NCBI RefSeq assembly: GCF_009908315.1
Contig: NZ_JAAATW010000004.1
Coordinates: 186,001 to 250,000, forward strand
Source of the DNA: Paragemmobacter ruber
GTDB lineage: Bacteria > Pseudomonadota > Alphaproteobacteria > Rhodobacterales > Rhodobacteraceae
Length of the DNA stretch: 64,000 bases
Reading direction: 5' to 3'
The translations under genes and the position numbers were made by a program. This document shows, piece after piece, positions 1-8,717 of this stretch (within the stretch, counting starts at the first letter, position 1; the number at the start of each line of letters is the position of its first letter). The notes beneath the pieces are model-generated. The model saw only the letters and a program-made list of their open reading frames with translations, did not search any database and was not told the origin of the DNA.

Positions 1-2
1 CA

Positions 3-530
3 GGATGCGTGGCGGCGACGGACGGGGGGATCCGGTCTGTCACGCTGCTGGATGGGGCAGTGGTGGCGGCGGCGCCTGCGGGCTATTGCATCGCGCCGGG
101 CGCCGGGCAGCGGCAGGCCGACAGCGCGGTGGTGATCATGGGGCGGTGTTCCGCGACGGGCACGGCGGTGCCTGCGCTGGTGACGCTGACCGTCGGGCAG
201 GCCGGATCGGCCGGGGCGATGGCCGGGGGCGGGGCGGCGCTGGCGGGTTACTTCACCTCGCCCGCCGGGCGGGCGGCGTTGAGCCGTTCGGGCCGGGCGG
301 GGGATGTGGAGGTGGTGTCGGCCTCGGACGCGGGGGGGGCGTTTCTGTTGCGGGTGCGCGACCGCGTGGCAGGGGAGTACTGGCGCGGGATCGCGGGGTT
401 GCGCGGACGTCTGGTGACGGTGACCGCAGCGGGGCCGGAGGGGCAGGCGCTGGATCCGGCGCAGGGGCGGGCGTTGGTGGAGGCGGCGCTGGCGGCGCTG
501 CGGCGGGCCAATGCACAGGGTGCAACATAA
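3..530 (+). CDS. Probable lipoprotein, 5' end outside window
   Basis: The reading frame is already open at base 3 and runs to TAA at 528-530, so the true start lies upstream of the window. The first readable residues are Gly-Cys-Val-Ala-Ala-Thr, and a Gly-Cys pair so close to the likely N-terminus fits the end of a lipobox, which would put a lipidated cysteine at codon 6-8 of the window. The remaining 170 or so residues are alanine- and glycine-rich, with an amphipathic C-terminal helix ending LAALRRAN. I do not recognise a domain. The lipoprotein call is an inference from one partial motif. GTG at base 9 would be an internal start and is less likely. Confidence 0.5.
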   Translation, partial: GCVAATDGGIRSVTLLDGAVVAAAPAGYCIAPGAGQRQADSAVVIMGRCSATGTAVPALVTLTVGQAGSAGAMAGGGAALAGYFTSPAGRAALSRSGRAGDVEVVSASDAGGAFLLRVRDRVAGEYWRGIAGLRGRLVTVTAAGPEGQALDPAQGRALVEAALAALRRANAQGAT

Positions 531-680
531 GGCGACGCACGGGGCGCAGCGGCAGGCGGCGCTAACCAGACCGCGACCGGGGGCTGAACACTTCGCTTCT
601 TAGGTGAAAAGGCGGTGGCGCGGGGCAGCCTTTCCGGCAATAGATAGGAAGGTGCCTTGGGCGGTGTTTCGGGACTGGGA

Positions 681-1454
681 ATGGTGGGGAAGATCGAGGG
701 CGTTCTGGACCGGCTGCTGCAGAAGCGGGCCTTGCGGCGCTGGGAAGAGATTGCAGAGGCGGCGGCGACGGTAGATCCCGACACGTTGCGGGGCTGGCGC
801 AGCCGGGCGCGGGCGATGCGGCGGCAGTTGGACCGGGTGATCCATCAGGCGGAACACCGGCTGGCGCTGCCGGTGATCGGGTCGAACGCCATGCGCAAGC
901 CCTTGGGCACAGACTGGGCGTGGCGGCCCGATCTGTGGCGCGGGCCGATGCCGGTGCCCGGAGAGGCATCGGTGCCCAACCGGATGCCGTTCTGCGAGGG
1001 TGCCACCGTCTTTCATGACTGCCGGGTGAGCGAGCTGACCGTGCGGCAGATCCGCAACGAGCGGGAAAGCGACGTGGCGCCGTTCGGCTTTCGCATGGAT
1101 GTGTTCCGGTTTGACGGATCGTTCCTGTCACTGGTGATCGACCTGCCGGAGGAGGCGGCGCGGGGGTTGAAGCTGCGCCATCTGATCCGGCTGGATGTGA
1201 TCGTGGAGTTGGAAAAGCCCCTTGAGATCTTTGCCCGGCTGAACGTGAAGCATGGGCCGAATACGGAACAGATCGTTCTGGAACTGCCGCTGGGCGCGCA
1301 GGAGGTGATGGTGGAGTTCGACCTGACCTATTCCAAGATCAATGAAAAGCGGATCGAAAAGCTGTGGATCGACCTGATCTTCGAGGGGCCGGAGATGAAC
1401 CAGATCATCCTGCGCGACGTGACGGTGAGCCGCAGGCCGCGGGCCGAGATGTGA
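681..1454 (+). CDS. DUF6478 family protein
   Basis: A 257-residue conserved protein of unknown function that I recognise as the DUF6478 type found in Rhodobacteraceae. The N-terminal 60 residues are basic and helical (LLQKRALRRW). The C-terminal half is rich in beta-type segments with regularly spaced Asp and Arg residues. No signal peptide or membrane segment is visible, so it is probably cytoplasmic. The start is uncertain: ATG at 681 has only a weak ribosome site, whereas TTG at 657 lies 3 bases after AGGAAGG. It is followed after 11 bases by another conserved hypothetical on the same strand, so the two are probably co-transcribed. Function unknown. Confidence 0.7.
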   Translation: MVGKIEGVLDRLLQKRALRRWEEIAEAAATVDPDTLRGWRSRARAMRRQLDRVIHQAEHRLALPVIGSNAMRKPLGTDWAWRPDLWRGPMPVPGEASVPNRMPFCEGATVFHDCRVSELTVRQIRNERESDVAPFGFRMDVFRFDGSFLSLVIDLPEEAARGLKLRHLIRLDVIVELEKPLEIFARLNVKHGPNTEQIVLELPLGAQEVMVEFDLTYSKINEKRIEKLWIDLIFEGPEMNQIILRDVTVSRRPRAEM

Positions 1455-1465
1455 GGGGTGGGACG

Positions 1466-1837
1466 ATGGACGGGGTGAAGCTGACGAAGACGCGCATCCG
1501 GGCCGGGGTGTGGGAGGGCGTGCTGTCGGGGACCGAGCGTGCGGCGCTGGAGGTGCGGCATCTGGAGGCAGAGGTGACGGGCGTGACCGTGGCGCAGATC
1601 CCGGACCGGCCCGGCGAATGGGCGGTGCGGGTGCCGATCCCGGTGGCCGCGCTGAGCGAGGGGGTGCAGACCTTCCTGATCCGGCAGCGCGACACGGGCG
1701 AGACGCTGGCGCATTTCACCGTGATCACCGGGGTGCCGATGGAGGATGACCTGCGCGCGGAGGTGGATCTGCTGCGCGCGGAGTTGGACATGCTGAAGCG
1801 GGCCTTCCGGCGGCATTGCGTCGAGACGCTGGGATAG
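1466..1837 (+). CDS. Conserved hypothetical protein with C-terminal coiled coil
   Basis: A 123-residue protein starting at ATG 1466, after the G-rich site GAGGGGTGGGACG. Residues 1-80 look like a small beta-rich fold (WAVRVPIPVAALSEG, TLAHFTVITGVP). Residues 85-115 form a leucine-heptad helix (DDLRAEVDLLRAELDMLKR) that probably oligomerises. I cannot assign a function. It follows the DUF6478 gene by 11 bases, which suggests one operon and possibly a joint role. The frame stays open upstream to about 1364, but that extension overlaps the previous gene and is arginine/proline-rich, so it was rejected. Confidence 0.65.
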   Translation: MDGVKLTKTRIRAGVWEGVLSGTERAALEVRHLEAEVTGVTVAQIPDRPGEWAVRVPIPVAALSEGVQTFLIRQRDTGETLAHFTVITGVPMEDDLRAEVDLLRAELDMLKRAFRRHCVETLG

Positions 1838-1862
1838 AGGCGCGCGGGGTGGGGAGGGTGCA

Positions 1863-1926
1863 GGGGGCGTTCCGCCCCCTCGTCGCTGCGCGCCTCACCC
1901 CCTGAGGATATTTTGGCAACGGGGAA
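1863..1926 (+). repeat. Dispersed intergenic element, copy A
   Basis: A GC hairpin (GGGGGC, loop GTTCC, GCCCCC) is followed by TCGTCGCTGCGCGCCTCA, then CCCCCTGAGGATATTT and AACGGGGAA. The same order of blocks recurs on the minus strand at 58904-58969, and its second half recurs at 62659-62710. It lies between a conserved hypothetical gene and fadH. It is non-coding and its function is unknown. Confidence 0.7.
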
Positions 1927-2026
1927 TGGGCAGGTTGGTGGCCTGCGGGCTTTCCGCGCATGACGTTGCGTTGCCCGTGACAGGGGGCGGCGGGTGCGGC
2001 AGTGTCGCGGGCCGGAGGATCCTGCC

Positions 2027-4030
2027 ATGACCGAATATCCCACCCTGCTGTCGCCGCTTGATCTGGGGCATGTGGTTCTGCCGAACCGCGTGCTCATGGG
2101 GTCGATGCATACGGGGCTGGAGGAGCGGGGGGATTGGAACCGGGTGGCCGAGTTCTATGCTGCGCGGGCGCGGGGCGGTGTGGCGCTGATGGTGACGGGG
2201 GGGATGGCGCCGAACCCGGAGGGCGGCGTGTTTCCCGGCGCGGCGGGGCTGTATACGGGGCAGGACATCGCCAACCACCGGGTGGTGACGGACCGGGTGC
2301 ATGATGCGGGCGGGCGGATCGCGATGCAGATCCTGCATGCGGGGCGCTATGCCTATGGCAAGGATTGCGTGGCGCCGAGCGCGATCCGTTCGCCGATTTC
2401 GCCCTTTGCCCCGCGCGAGCTGGATGCGGCGGGGATCGAGAAGCAGATTGCTGATATCGTGACAGCGGCGGTGCGGGCGCGCGAGGCGGGCTATGACGGC
2501 GTGGAGGTGATGGGGAGCGAGGGGTATTTCCTGAACCAGTTCCTTGTCGCCCATACCAACCGCCGCACGGATGACTGGGGTGGCACCTATGAGAACCGGA
2601 TGCGCCTGCCGGTGGAGGTGGTGCGCCGGGTGCGGGCGGCTGTGGGGGCGGATTTCATCGTCGTCTACCGCATCAGCCTGATTGATCTGGTTCCCGATGG
2701 CAGCACATGGGATGAGGTGGTGCTGCTGGCGCGCGCGGTGGAGGCAGCGGGGGCGAGCCTTCTGAACACGGGCATCGGCTGGCACGAGGCGCGGGTGCCG
2801 ACGATCGCCACGAGCGTGCCGCGGGCGGCATTCGCGCATCTGACCGGGCGGCTGCGGGGGGAGGTGGGGATCCCCGTAATCACCTCGAACCGGATCAACG
2901 CGCCGGATGTGGCGGAGCGCGTGCTGGCCGAGGGGATGGCCGACATGGTGAGCATGGCGCGGCCCTTTCTGGCGGATGCCGATTTCGTGGCGAAGGCCGC
3001 GGCGGGGCGGGCCGAGGAGATCGCGCCCTGCATCGCCTGCAATCAGGCCTGTCTAGACCACACGTTCAGCGGCAAGCTGACGAGTTGCCTTGTGAACCCG
3101 CGCGCCTGCCATGAGGTGGAGCTGACTTATGACCCCGTGGCTGTGCCCAAGTCGGTGGCCGTGGTGGGCGCGGGGCCTGCGGGCCTGATGGCGGCGGCGG
3201 TGGCGGCGGAGCGGGGGCATCGGGTGGTGCTGTTCGATCGGGCGGACCGGATCGGGGGGCAGCTCAATCTGGCGAAGATGGTGCCGGGGAAGGAAGAGTT
3301 TCACGGGCTGGTGCGCTGGTTCGCGGCACGGATCGCGCGGGCGGATGTGGACCTGCGGCTGGGGACATCGGTCGGGGTGGATGACCTGCGCGGCTTTGAC
3401 GAGGTGATCGTGGCGACCGGCGTGACGCCGCGCGATCCGGCCATTCCGGGGCAGGCGGCGGCGCTGGGCTATATCGACGTCTTGAACGGGACGCCGGTGG
3501 GCAAGCGGGTGGCCATCGTGGGGGCGGGTGGCATCGGGTTCGATGTGGCGGAGTTTCTGGTGCATCGCGGGATGAGCCCGACGCTGGATGCGGCGCTGTG
3601 GCGTCGCGAATGGGGGGTGGGCGATCCGGCCGAGGTGCGCGGGGGGCTGGTGGAGCCTGCGCCGGAGGCGCCGGCGCGCGAGGTGTGGCTGTTGCAGCGC
3701 AAGGCGGAAAAGCCTGGGCGGGGTTTGGGCAAGACCACAGGCTGGATCCACCGCGCGGCGCTGGCGGCAAAAGGCGTGAAGATGATCGGCGGGGTGAGCT
3801 ATGAGCGCATCCTGCCTGAGGGGTTGGTGGTGCGGCGCGACGGGGGGGAGGAGTTGATTCCGGCCGATACCGTGGTGCTCTGCGCGGGGCAGGTGCCGGC
3901 GCGGGGGCTGGCGGATGCGCTGGCGGCAGCGGGGATCGCGGCCCATGTGATCGGGGGGGCGGATGTGGCCGCTGAACTGGATGCAAAACGCGCCATTGAC
4001 CAGGGCGCGCGGCTGGCGGCGCGGCTGTAG
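2027..4030 (+). CDS. fadH: 2,4-dienoyl-CoA reductase (NADPH), FadH type
   Basis: A 667-residue flavoenzyme with the size and domain order of E. coli FadH, which reduces 2,4-dienoyl-CoA during beta-oxidation of unsaturated fatty acids. Residues 1-330 form an Old Yellow Enzyme-like FMN barrel with the catalytic pair Tyr167 (in GSEGYFLNQF) and His253 (in GIGWHEARVP). A 4Fe-4S cluster is bound by Cys335, Cys338, Cys342 and Cys354. The C-terminal half has a dinucleotide fold (VVGAGPAGLMAAA, about 379) and a second nucleotide site (VAIVGAGGIGFD). ATG 2027 follows GGAGGATCCTGCC. It stands alone on the plus strand, with a LysR regulator downstream. Other NADH:flavin oxidoreductases share this layout, but the conserved active-site residues favour FadH. 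Confidence 0.9.
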   Translation: MTEYPTLLSPLDLGHVVLPNRVLMGSMHTGLEERGDWNRVAEFYAARARGGVALMVTGGMAPNPEGGVFPGAAGLYTGQDIANHRVVTDRVHDAGGRIAMQILHAGRYAYGKDCVAPSAIRSPISPFAPRELDAAGIEKQIADIVTAAVRAREAGYDGVEVMGSEGYFLNQFLVAHTNRRTDDWGGTYENRMRLPVEVVRRVRAAVGADFIVVYRISLIDLVPDGSTWDEVVLLARAVEAAGASLLNTGIGWHEARVPTIATSVPRAAFAHLTGRLRGEVGIPVITSNRINAPDVAERVLAEGMADMVSMARPFLADADFVAKAAAGRAEEIAPCIACNQACLDHTFSGKLTSCLVNPRACHEVELTYDPVAVPKSVAVVGAGPAGLMAAAVAAERGHRVVLFDRADRIGGQLNLAKMVPGKEEFHGLVRWFAARIARADVDLRLGTSVGVDDLRGFDEVIVATGVTPRDPAIPGQAAALGYIDVLNGTPVGKRVAIVGAGGIGFDVAEFLVHRGMSPTLDAALWRREWGVGDPAEVRGGLVEPAPEAPAREVWLLQRKAEKPGRGLGKTTGWIHRAALAAKGVKMIGGVSYERILPEGLVVRRDGGEELIPADTVVLCAGQVPARGLADALAAAGIAAHVIGGADVAAELDAKRAIDQGARLAARL

Positions 4031-4174
4031 CGGCGGGGTGCCGGTCGGCGGGCGTTTCCCTGCCTTCAACGATCCCAAGGAAAACCCCGGATCGGCCCCG
4101 CCTGCGCCCCGATCCTGCCTGAATTCGCGGTCAATCCTCGGTGTTACGACCTCATAGCTTGCCAGAGGGTAACA

Positions 4175-5080
4175 ATGGACCGACTGACGGAAATGGAAGC
4201 CTTTGCCATGGTTGTAGACCAGGGCGGCTTCACCGATGCGGCCAAGAAGATGGGAATTTCGAAGTCGGCGGTGTCAAAACATGTCTCGGCTCTGGAGGCG
4301 CGGTTGGGGGCCCGCCTGTTGAACCGGACGACCCGCCGCGTTTCGCCCACCGAGATTGGCCTTGCCTATTACGACCGGGCCCGCCGCGTGCTGAATGATG
4401 CAGGCGAGGCGGATGCGCTGGTCACATCCATGCAGTCGGCCCCGTCGGGCCTGTTGCGTATCAGTGTTGCCACCGATTTCGGGGTGAACCTTCTGTCGCC
4501 GATCCTTGGGGATTTCCTGCTGGAATACCCCGATATCACGGTGAACATGGTGCTGAACAACCGCTATGTGGAGTTGATCAGCGAAGGGTTCGACATGGCG
4601 ATCCGGGTGGGGGAGCTGGAGGATTCCAGCTTGCGCGCCCGCAAGCTGACCGAGACGACGAAGCGGATGATCGCGTCGCCGTCGTATTTCCAGAAGTTCG
4701 GGCGGCCGCTGAAGATCGACGATCTGAACGAGCACAAGCTGTTGCATTATTCGAATCAGGCCAATGGCAATGTGTGGAAGATCACCGCGCCGTCGGGCGA
4801 GAAGCGGCAGGTTCGGTCTGTTGGCTGGTTGACGGTGAATGACGGGCAGTCGTTGCTGAATGCAGCGATCTCGGGCCTTGGCATCGCCTATCTGCCGAGC
4901 TTCCTGTATGCCGACGCGATGCGGCAGGGGCTGGTGGAAGAGGCCATTCCCGGCCTGCCGACCGAGGTGCTGGGGATCTATGCCGTCTATCCGCCGGGGC
5001 GGTTCACGCAGCCCAAGGTGCGGGCCTTCATTGATTTTCTGGCACGGCAGTTGATCGACAAGGGACCGGACAACTGGTGA
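4175..5080 (+). CDS. LysR-family transcriptional regulator
   Basis: A 301-residue LysR-type regulator. Residues 1-60 form the winged helix-turn-helix (AFAMVVDQGGFTDAAKKMGI, then SKSAVSKHVSALEARLG). Residues 90-295 form the periplasmic-binding-protein-like effector domain, ending in the proline-rich strand YAVYPPGRFTQPKVRAFIDF, which is common in the DsdC/PecT-like branch. ATG 4175 follows AGAGGG with good spacing. The ligand is unknown. No divergent target gene lies next to it (fadH upstream runs the same way), so the regulon cannot be read from context, although fadH is a candidate. Confidence 0.9.
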   Translation: MDRLTEMEAFAMVVDQGGFTDAAKKMGISKSAVSKHVSALEARLGARLLNRTTRRVSPTEIGLAYYDRARRVLNDAGEADALVTSMQSAPSGLLRISVATDFGVNLLSPILGDFLLEYPDITVNMVLNNRYVELISEGFDMAIRVGELEDSSLRARKLTETTKRMIASPSYFQKFGRPLKIDDLNEHKLLHYSNQANGNVWKITAPSGEKRQVRSVGWLTVNDGQSLLNAAISGLGIAYLPSFLYADAMRQGLVEEAIPGLPTEVLGIYAVYPPGRFTQPKVRAFIDFLARQLIDKGPDNW

Positions 5081-5127
5081 TTTTCGCCGGTCCCCGGTGA
5101 CGGGGATCGCGCGCCTCCTGGGGGAGG

Positions 5128-6144
5128 TCAGAGGGTCGGGGTCGTGATGACCTCGACCCTTCGGTTTTGGGCGCGGCCTTCGGCGGTGTCGTTCGTGGCG
5201 ATGGGCGCGGCGGGGCCAGCGCCGCGGGTGGTGATGCGGGCCGGGTCGATGCCGAAGCGGGCGATGAGCGCGCTGCGCGCGGCCTCGGCCCGGGCGAGGG
5301 AGAGGGCGGTGTTGGCCTGCGCGTTGCCGGAGGCGTCGGTGTGGCCGACGAGTTCGATCTGCGCGGCGGGATTGGCGGCGAGCCATGCCGCCAGACTGGC
5401 CAGCGACGGATAGTCACCCGGCGCCAGTTCGGCCCGGCCTGAGGGGAAGACCAGATCGGACAGCGTGGCGGGTTGCCCGGCGGCCAGTGCGGCGGTGAGC
5501 GCGTCCTGTTGCGGCAGGGCTGCGGGTTCAGCGGTGGGTGGCACCGATGGCAGGCCGGGCGCGAGGGCGGATTTCGATGACAGGGTCATGTCGGGGGTGG
5601 CGACGGGTTCGGCGCCGATCCGCGTCATCTGGACAAAACCGGTATCGGCGGAGCGGCTGATGATCAGGGTGACCCAGTCGCTGCTGCCCGCGCCATCGCG
5701 CCGGGCGGCGAGGAAGCGGAAATCGCCAAGGTCCACGTGCATCTGCGGTTCCGGCAGGATGTCGGTGCCGTAGCGGAAGTCGAACCCGCCGCAGGCGGCG
5801 GTGGCACATTCGAAGACCGTGGTGAATCCCTGATCGGCAAGCTGGGCGCGCAGGGGTTGCAGGATCTGGAGCGTCGTCTGATCGGCGGCGGGGATTTTCC
5901 ACGCCGACTGGGAGAAGTTGCCTTCGGCCGTCGTCGTGGGGATGGTGCCTGCCTGCCAAGGGCCGGTCGGCACGTTGTAGGAGGTCAGCGCCTCATGCCG
6001 TTCGCCCGACGGGCTGGCCGTTGTGGGCAGGCGCAGATCAAGCGCCAGCGCGGGCGTGGCCAGTGTGAGGACGGCGAGGAGGGCAGCGGTCATGGCCGGA
6101 GAACGGCGGTGCCGGTGCGGGACGTGCGGGCGCGTGGCGATCAC
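5128..6144 (-). CDS. OmpA-domain (OmpA/MotB C-terminal) protein
   Basis: A 338-residue secreted protein. An N-terminal signal (RHRRSPAMTAALLAVLTLA, cleaved near ALA-LDL) directs export. Residues 35-190 are a divergent N-terminal domain containing a Cys pair (FECATAACGGF). Residues 225-338 are an OmpA-type peptidoglycan-binding domain with the hallmark ELVGHTDASGNAQANTALSLARA and the end RAQNRRVEV. GTG 6144 is preferred because AGAAGG lies 7 bases upstream; ATG 6093 would give a shorter signal. It is the last gene of a minus-strand operon and starts 3 bases after the GNAT gene stop. It probably tethers to the cell wall in the periplasm. The exact role is unknown. Confidence 0.85.
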   Translation of the reverse strand: MIATRPHVPHRHRRSPAMTAALLAVLTLATPALALDLRLPTTASPSGERHEALTSYNVPTGPWQAGTIPTTTAEGNFSQSAWKIPAADQTTLQILQPLRAQLADQGFTTVFECATAACGGFDFRYGTDILPEPQMHVDLGDFRFLAARRDGAGSSDWVTLIISRSADTGFVQMTRIGAEPVATPDMTLSSKSALAPGLPSVPPTAEPAALPQQDALTAALAAGQPATLSDLVFPSGRAELAPGDYPSLASLAAWLAANPAAQIELVGHTDASGNAQANTALSLARAEAARSALIARFGIDPARITTRGAGPAAPIATNDTAEGRAQNRRVEVITTPTL

Positions 6145-6147
6145 TGC

Positions 6148-6888
6148 TCAGCCTTCTGCGGGGGCCTGTTTGCGATAGTGATACTGTCCCACAACCTGCA
6201 TGTTCAGGGAAGCGTAGAGCGCGCGGGCGGCGGCGTTCCGCTCAGTCACCAGAAGGGTGAGCGTATGCGCCCCGTGATCGCGTGCCCAGAGGGCGGCGGC
6301 ACGCAATATGTTGTGGGCGCAGCCTTTTCTGCGCTGGTCGGGGGCCACCTCGAGCGCGTGAAGCATTGCAATGTTTTCGTGGATCGCCGTGAAGGCGATG
6401 CCGGCGGCGCGGTCGCCGCTGCGCCCCAGGATGGCGGTCTTTGCGCCTTGGGCGCGATCCATCACGGCCTGCCGGGCCGGGCCGATGCCGCCCTGATCCC
6501 AGAGCTGGCGCGCGACGGCGAGGGGGGGCCAGTGCGGGAAGGTGGTGAGGAAGGGCGGCGCGGTCGCGGCCAGATCGGCCACCGGGGCGGCGTAGGCGAC
6601 GACGGGATCATGATGCTGATAGCCGCGGTCGGCCAGCGCGCGATCCAGCGCCGCATCGCCGGGGTAGAGCACGAAGAGCGGCGGCTGGCCCAGGGCGCGC
6701 ATCGCGGCTTCGGCGGCGGGGATGTCATCCACCGTCCAGTCGCCCGCGGCAGAAGCGGCCGAGACGCGCTGCCCGCCGCCCCGGCCTTCGCGGATCAGCC
6801 AAGGCCCCTGCGGCAGGGTGCGGGCGGGGGGCCATGTCGCCTCGGTCACCTGCGCGAGCAGGTCGGGGGTCATTCGGGTGGGCGTCAT
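6148..6888 (-). CDS. GNAT-family N-acetyltransferase
   Basis: A 246-residue protein whose C-terminal half is a GNAT acetyl-CoA fold: motif A reads LHALEVAPDQRRKGCAHNIL (the pyrophosphate loop, with a slightly variant Q-R-R-K-G-C) and motif B reads TLLVTERNAAARALYASLNM. The N-terminal 100 residues are a divergent GNAT-like half, so the protein may be a degenerate tandem of two GNAT folds. The substrate cannot be predicted. It overlaps the upstream CinA-type gene by 4 bases (ATGA) and precedes the OmpA-domain gene, so translation is probably coupled within one operon. Confidence 0.85.
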   Translation of the reverse strand: MTPTRMTPDLLAQVTEATWPPARTLPQGPWLIREGRGGGQRVSAASAAGDWTVDDIPAAEAAMRALGQPPLFVLYPGDAALDRALADRGYQHHDPVVAYAAPVADLAATAPPFLTTFPHWPPLAVARQLWDQGGIGPARQAVMDRAQGAKTAILGRSGDRAAGIAFTAIHENIAMLHALEVAPDQRRKGCAHNILRAAALWARDHGAHTLTLLVTERNAAARALYASLNMQVVGQYHYRKQAPAEG

Positions 6889-7604
6889 CCAAACAGGGCC
6901 GCGAGCCGGGTCATCGCCGCGTCGATGCGCGCGGGATCGGTGCCGCGGATCACGAGGTTCGTGCCATGGGCGCCGTTTACGTTGAAGGGATAGCTGCCCA
7001 TCGACAAATCGGGGAAATCGGCGGCAAGGGCGCCGAAATCGGCGGCGATCTCGCCTTCGCCCCGGTTGACGCGGAGCGATTGCGACAGAAGCGGCGCGCC
7101 GCCAGTGAGGGTGGGGATGAGGCCGGCGAGCATGGCTTCGAAGATCGAGGGGACGCCCGCCATGACATGGACATTGCCAAGGCTGAAGCCGGGGGCGGTG
7201 CTGATCGGGTTGTCGATCAGCACCGCGCCATCGGGGATGCGGGCCATGCGCTGGCGCGCGTCGTTGAAGGGCTGGCCGGCGCGGTCATAATGCGCCTGCA
7301 GGAGCGCCATGGCATCGGCGCGGTGGGTGATGGCCACGCCGAAGGCGGCGGCGATGGCATCGGCGGTGATGTCGTCATGGGTGGGGCCGATGCCACCGCT
7401 GGTGAAGAGGTGATCGTGCCGGGCGCGCAGGGTGTTGACGGCATCCACGATTGCCGCGTGATCATCGGCCACCACGCGCGCCTCCATCAGGCGGATGCCG
7501 TGATCCGTCAGCCGCTTGGCCAGATGGTGCATGTTCGAATCGCGGGTGCGGCCCGACAGGATTTCATCGCCGATCACCAGCATGGCGGCGGTAGGATTGG
7601 GCAT
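6885..7604 (-). CDS. CinA N-terminal/MoaB-like molybdopterin-binding protein
   Basis: A 239-residue protein of the competence/damage-inducible protein A family that carries only the molybdopterin-binding (MoCF) domain. Visible hallmarks are the N-terminal LVIGDEILSGRTRDSN and the central TSGGIGPTHDDIT, plus NPISTAPGFSLGNVHVMAGVP. The C-terminal nicotinamide-nucleotide amidase domain of long CinA proteins is absent. Single-domain forms of this kind are common in alphaproteobacteria and are thought to act on ADP-ribose or related nucleotides, but the substrate here is unproven. It leads the minus-strand operon and is divergent from map. Confidence 0.88.
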   Translation of the reverse strand: MPNPTAAMLVIGDEILSGRTRDSNMHHLAKRLTDHGIRLMEARVVADDHAAIVDAVNTLRARHDHLFTSGGIGPTHDDITADAIAAAFGVAITHRADAMALLQAHYDRAGQPFNDARQRMARIPDGAVLIDNPISTAPGFSLGNVHVMAGVPSIFEAMLAGLIPTLTGGAPLLSQSLRVNRGEGEIAADFGALAADFPDLSMGSYPFNVNGAHGTNLVIRGTDPARIDAAMTRLAALFG

Positions 7605-7672
7605 GGCGCTACTCCGTTCGTCTTGGCTGCGAAGGGTATAGGTCGCGGGGCGGGGGTTTCAAAGGGGCTGCG

Positions 7673-8569
7673 ATGGGCGCGGGTCTGGCCTTTGGGGAAG
7701 GCATTGACTATCTAGGCGCTGTTGCAATGGGAAATCGGCCAGTGGACGAGACGCGCGGGCGCATCACGAAGGACGGGATTCGCATCCATGAGGATGCGGA
7801 TTTTGCGGGCATGGCAGCCGCGGGGCGCGTGGCGGCAGAGATCCTGGATATGGTGGGGCCGCTGGTCGTGCCGGGGGCGACGACGGGCGATATCGACGCC
7901 TTCATCACCGAAGAGGTGGCGCGGCGGGGCGTGACCTCGGCCACCATCGGCTACAAGGGCTATCGCCATGCGTCCTGCATCAGTGTGAACCATGTGGTCT
8001 GTCACGGGATCCCGGGGGCCAAGATCCCGGGGCGCAGCAGCGATGTGCTGCAGGCGCAGGATATCCTGAATGTGGATGTCACGGTGATCGTGGATGGCTG
8101 GTTCGGGGATTCGAGCCGGATGTATGTGGCGGGGACAGCAAAGCCCTTTGCGCAGCGCCTGATCAACGTGACGCATGAGGCCCTGATGCGTGGCATCGCG
8201 GCGGTGAAGCCGGGCAATACGTTCGGCGATATCGGCCATGCGATCCAGAGCTATGTCGAAGCCCAGCGGATGAGCGTGGTGCGCGATTTCTGCGGCCACG
8301 GTCTGGGCCGCGTGTTCCATTCGCCGCCCAATGTGCTGCATTACGGCCGACCTGGCAGCGGGCCGGTGCTGGAGGAAGGCATGTTCTTCACCATCGAGCC
8401 GATGGTGAATCTGGGGCGGCCAGAGACGAAGGTGCTGGCCGATGACTGGACCGCGATCACGCGGGACAAGTCGCTGAGCGCTCAGTTCGAACATTCCGTG
8501 GGGGTGACGGCGACGGGGTGCCAGATCTTCACCGCCTCGCCCGCGGGGCTTTTTCATCCGACGCAGTAG
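7673..8569 (+). CDS. map: Methionine aminopeptidase, type I
   Basis: Removes the initiator Met from nascent proteins. All five metal ligands of the pita-bread fold are present: Asp135 (NVDVTV), Asp146 (GWFGDSSRM), His in GHGLGRVFH, Glu in FFTIEPMV and Glu in QFEHSVGVT. The substrate-site His is in NHVVCHGIPG. Numbers assume ATG 7673, which has AAAGGGG 5 bases upstream. ATG 7727 would remove 18 residues and match the usual family N-terminus better, but has no clear ribosome site. It is divergent from the CinA-like gene. A palindrome array begins 2 bases after its stop codon. Confidence 0.95.
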   Translation: MGAGLAFGEGIDYLGAVAMGNRPVDETRGRITKDGIRIHEDADFAGMAAAGRVAAEILDMVGPLVVPGATTGDIDAFITEEVARRGVTSATIGYKGYRHASCISVNHVVCHGIPGAKIPGRSSDVLQAQDILNVDVTVIVDGWFGDSSRMYVAGTAKPFAQRLINVTHEALMRGIAAVKPGNTFGDIGHAIQSYVEAQRMSVVRDFCGHGLGRVFHSPPNVLHYGRPGSGPVLEEGMFFTIEPMVNLGRPETKVLADDWTAITRDKSLSAQFEHSVGVTATGCQIFTASPAGLFHPTQ

Positions 8570-8570
8570 G

Positions 8571-8676
8571 GCAGTTTGTGACGCACAAACTGCGCCGGAA
8601 TTTGACGCAAATTCCGGGGTCTGACCTTGGGCAGGATTTCTGCGTCAGACTTCGCCTTGGACGGTTGCATCCGTCC
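8571..8676. repeat. Array of four tandem palindromes, first three 24 bp apart
   Basis: Unit 1 (8571-8593) is GCAGTTTGTG-ACG-CACAAACTGC, a perfect 10-bp stem. Unit 2 (8595-8617) is CCGGAATTTG-ACG-CAAATTCCGG, also perfect with the same ACG loop. Unit 3 (8619-8650) has outer arms GTCTGAC/GTCAGAC around an inner GCAG/CTGC stem. Unit 4 (8659-8676) is GGACGG-TTGCAT-CCGTCC. Unit starts at 8571, 8595 and 8619 are exactly 24 bp apart. It sits between the map stop codon and the fghA ribosome site. Confidence 0.9.
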
Positions 8677-8717
8677 CGGTGGCATGAAAGCCTTGCCGCA
8701 ACAATGCGAGGTGAGCG

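Noticed and set aside
4031-4174. A short frame between fadH and the LysR gene
   Set aside because: It overlaps the fadH end, has no ribosome site and reads as non-coding spacer with the LysR promoter.
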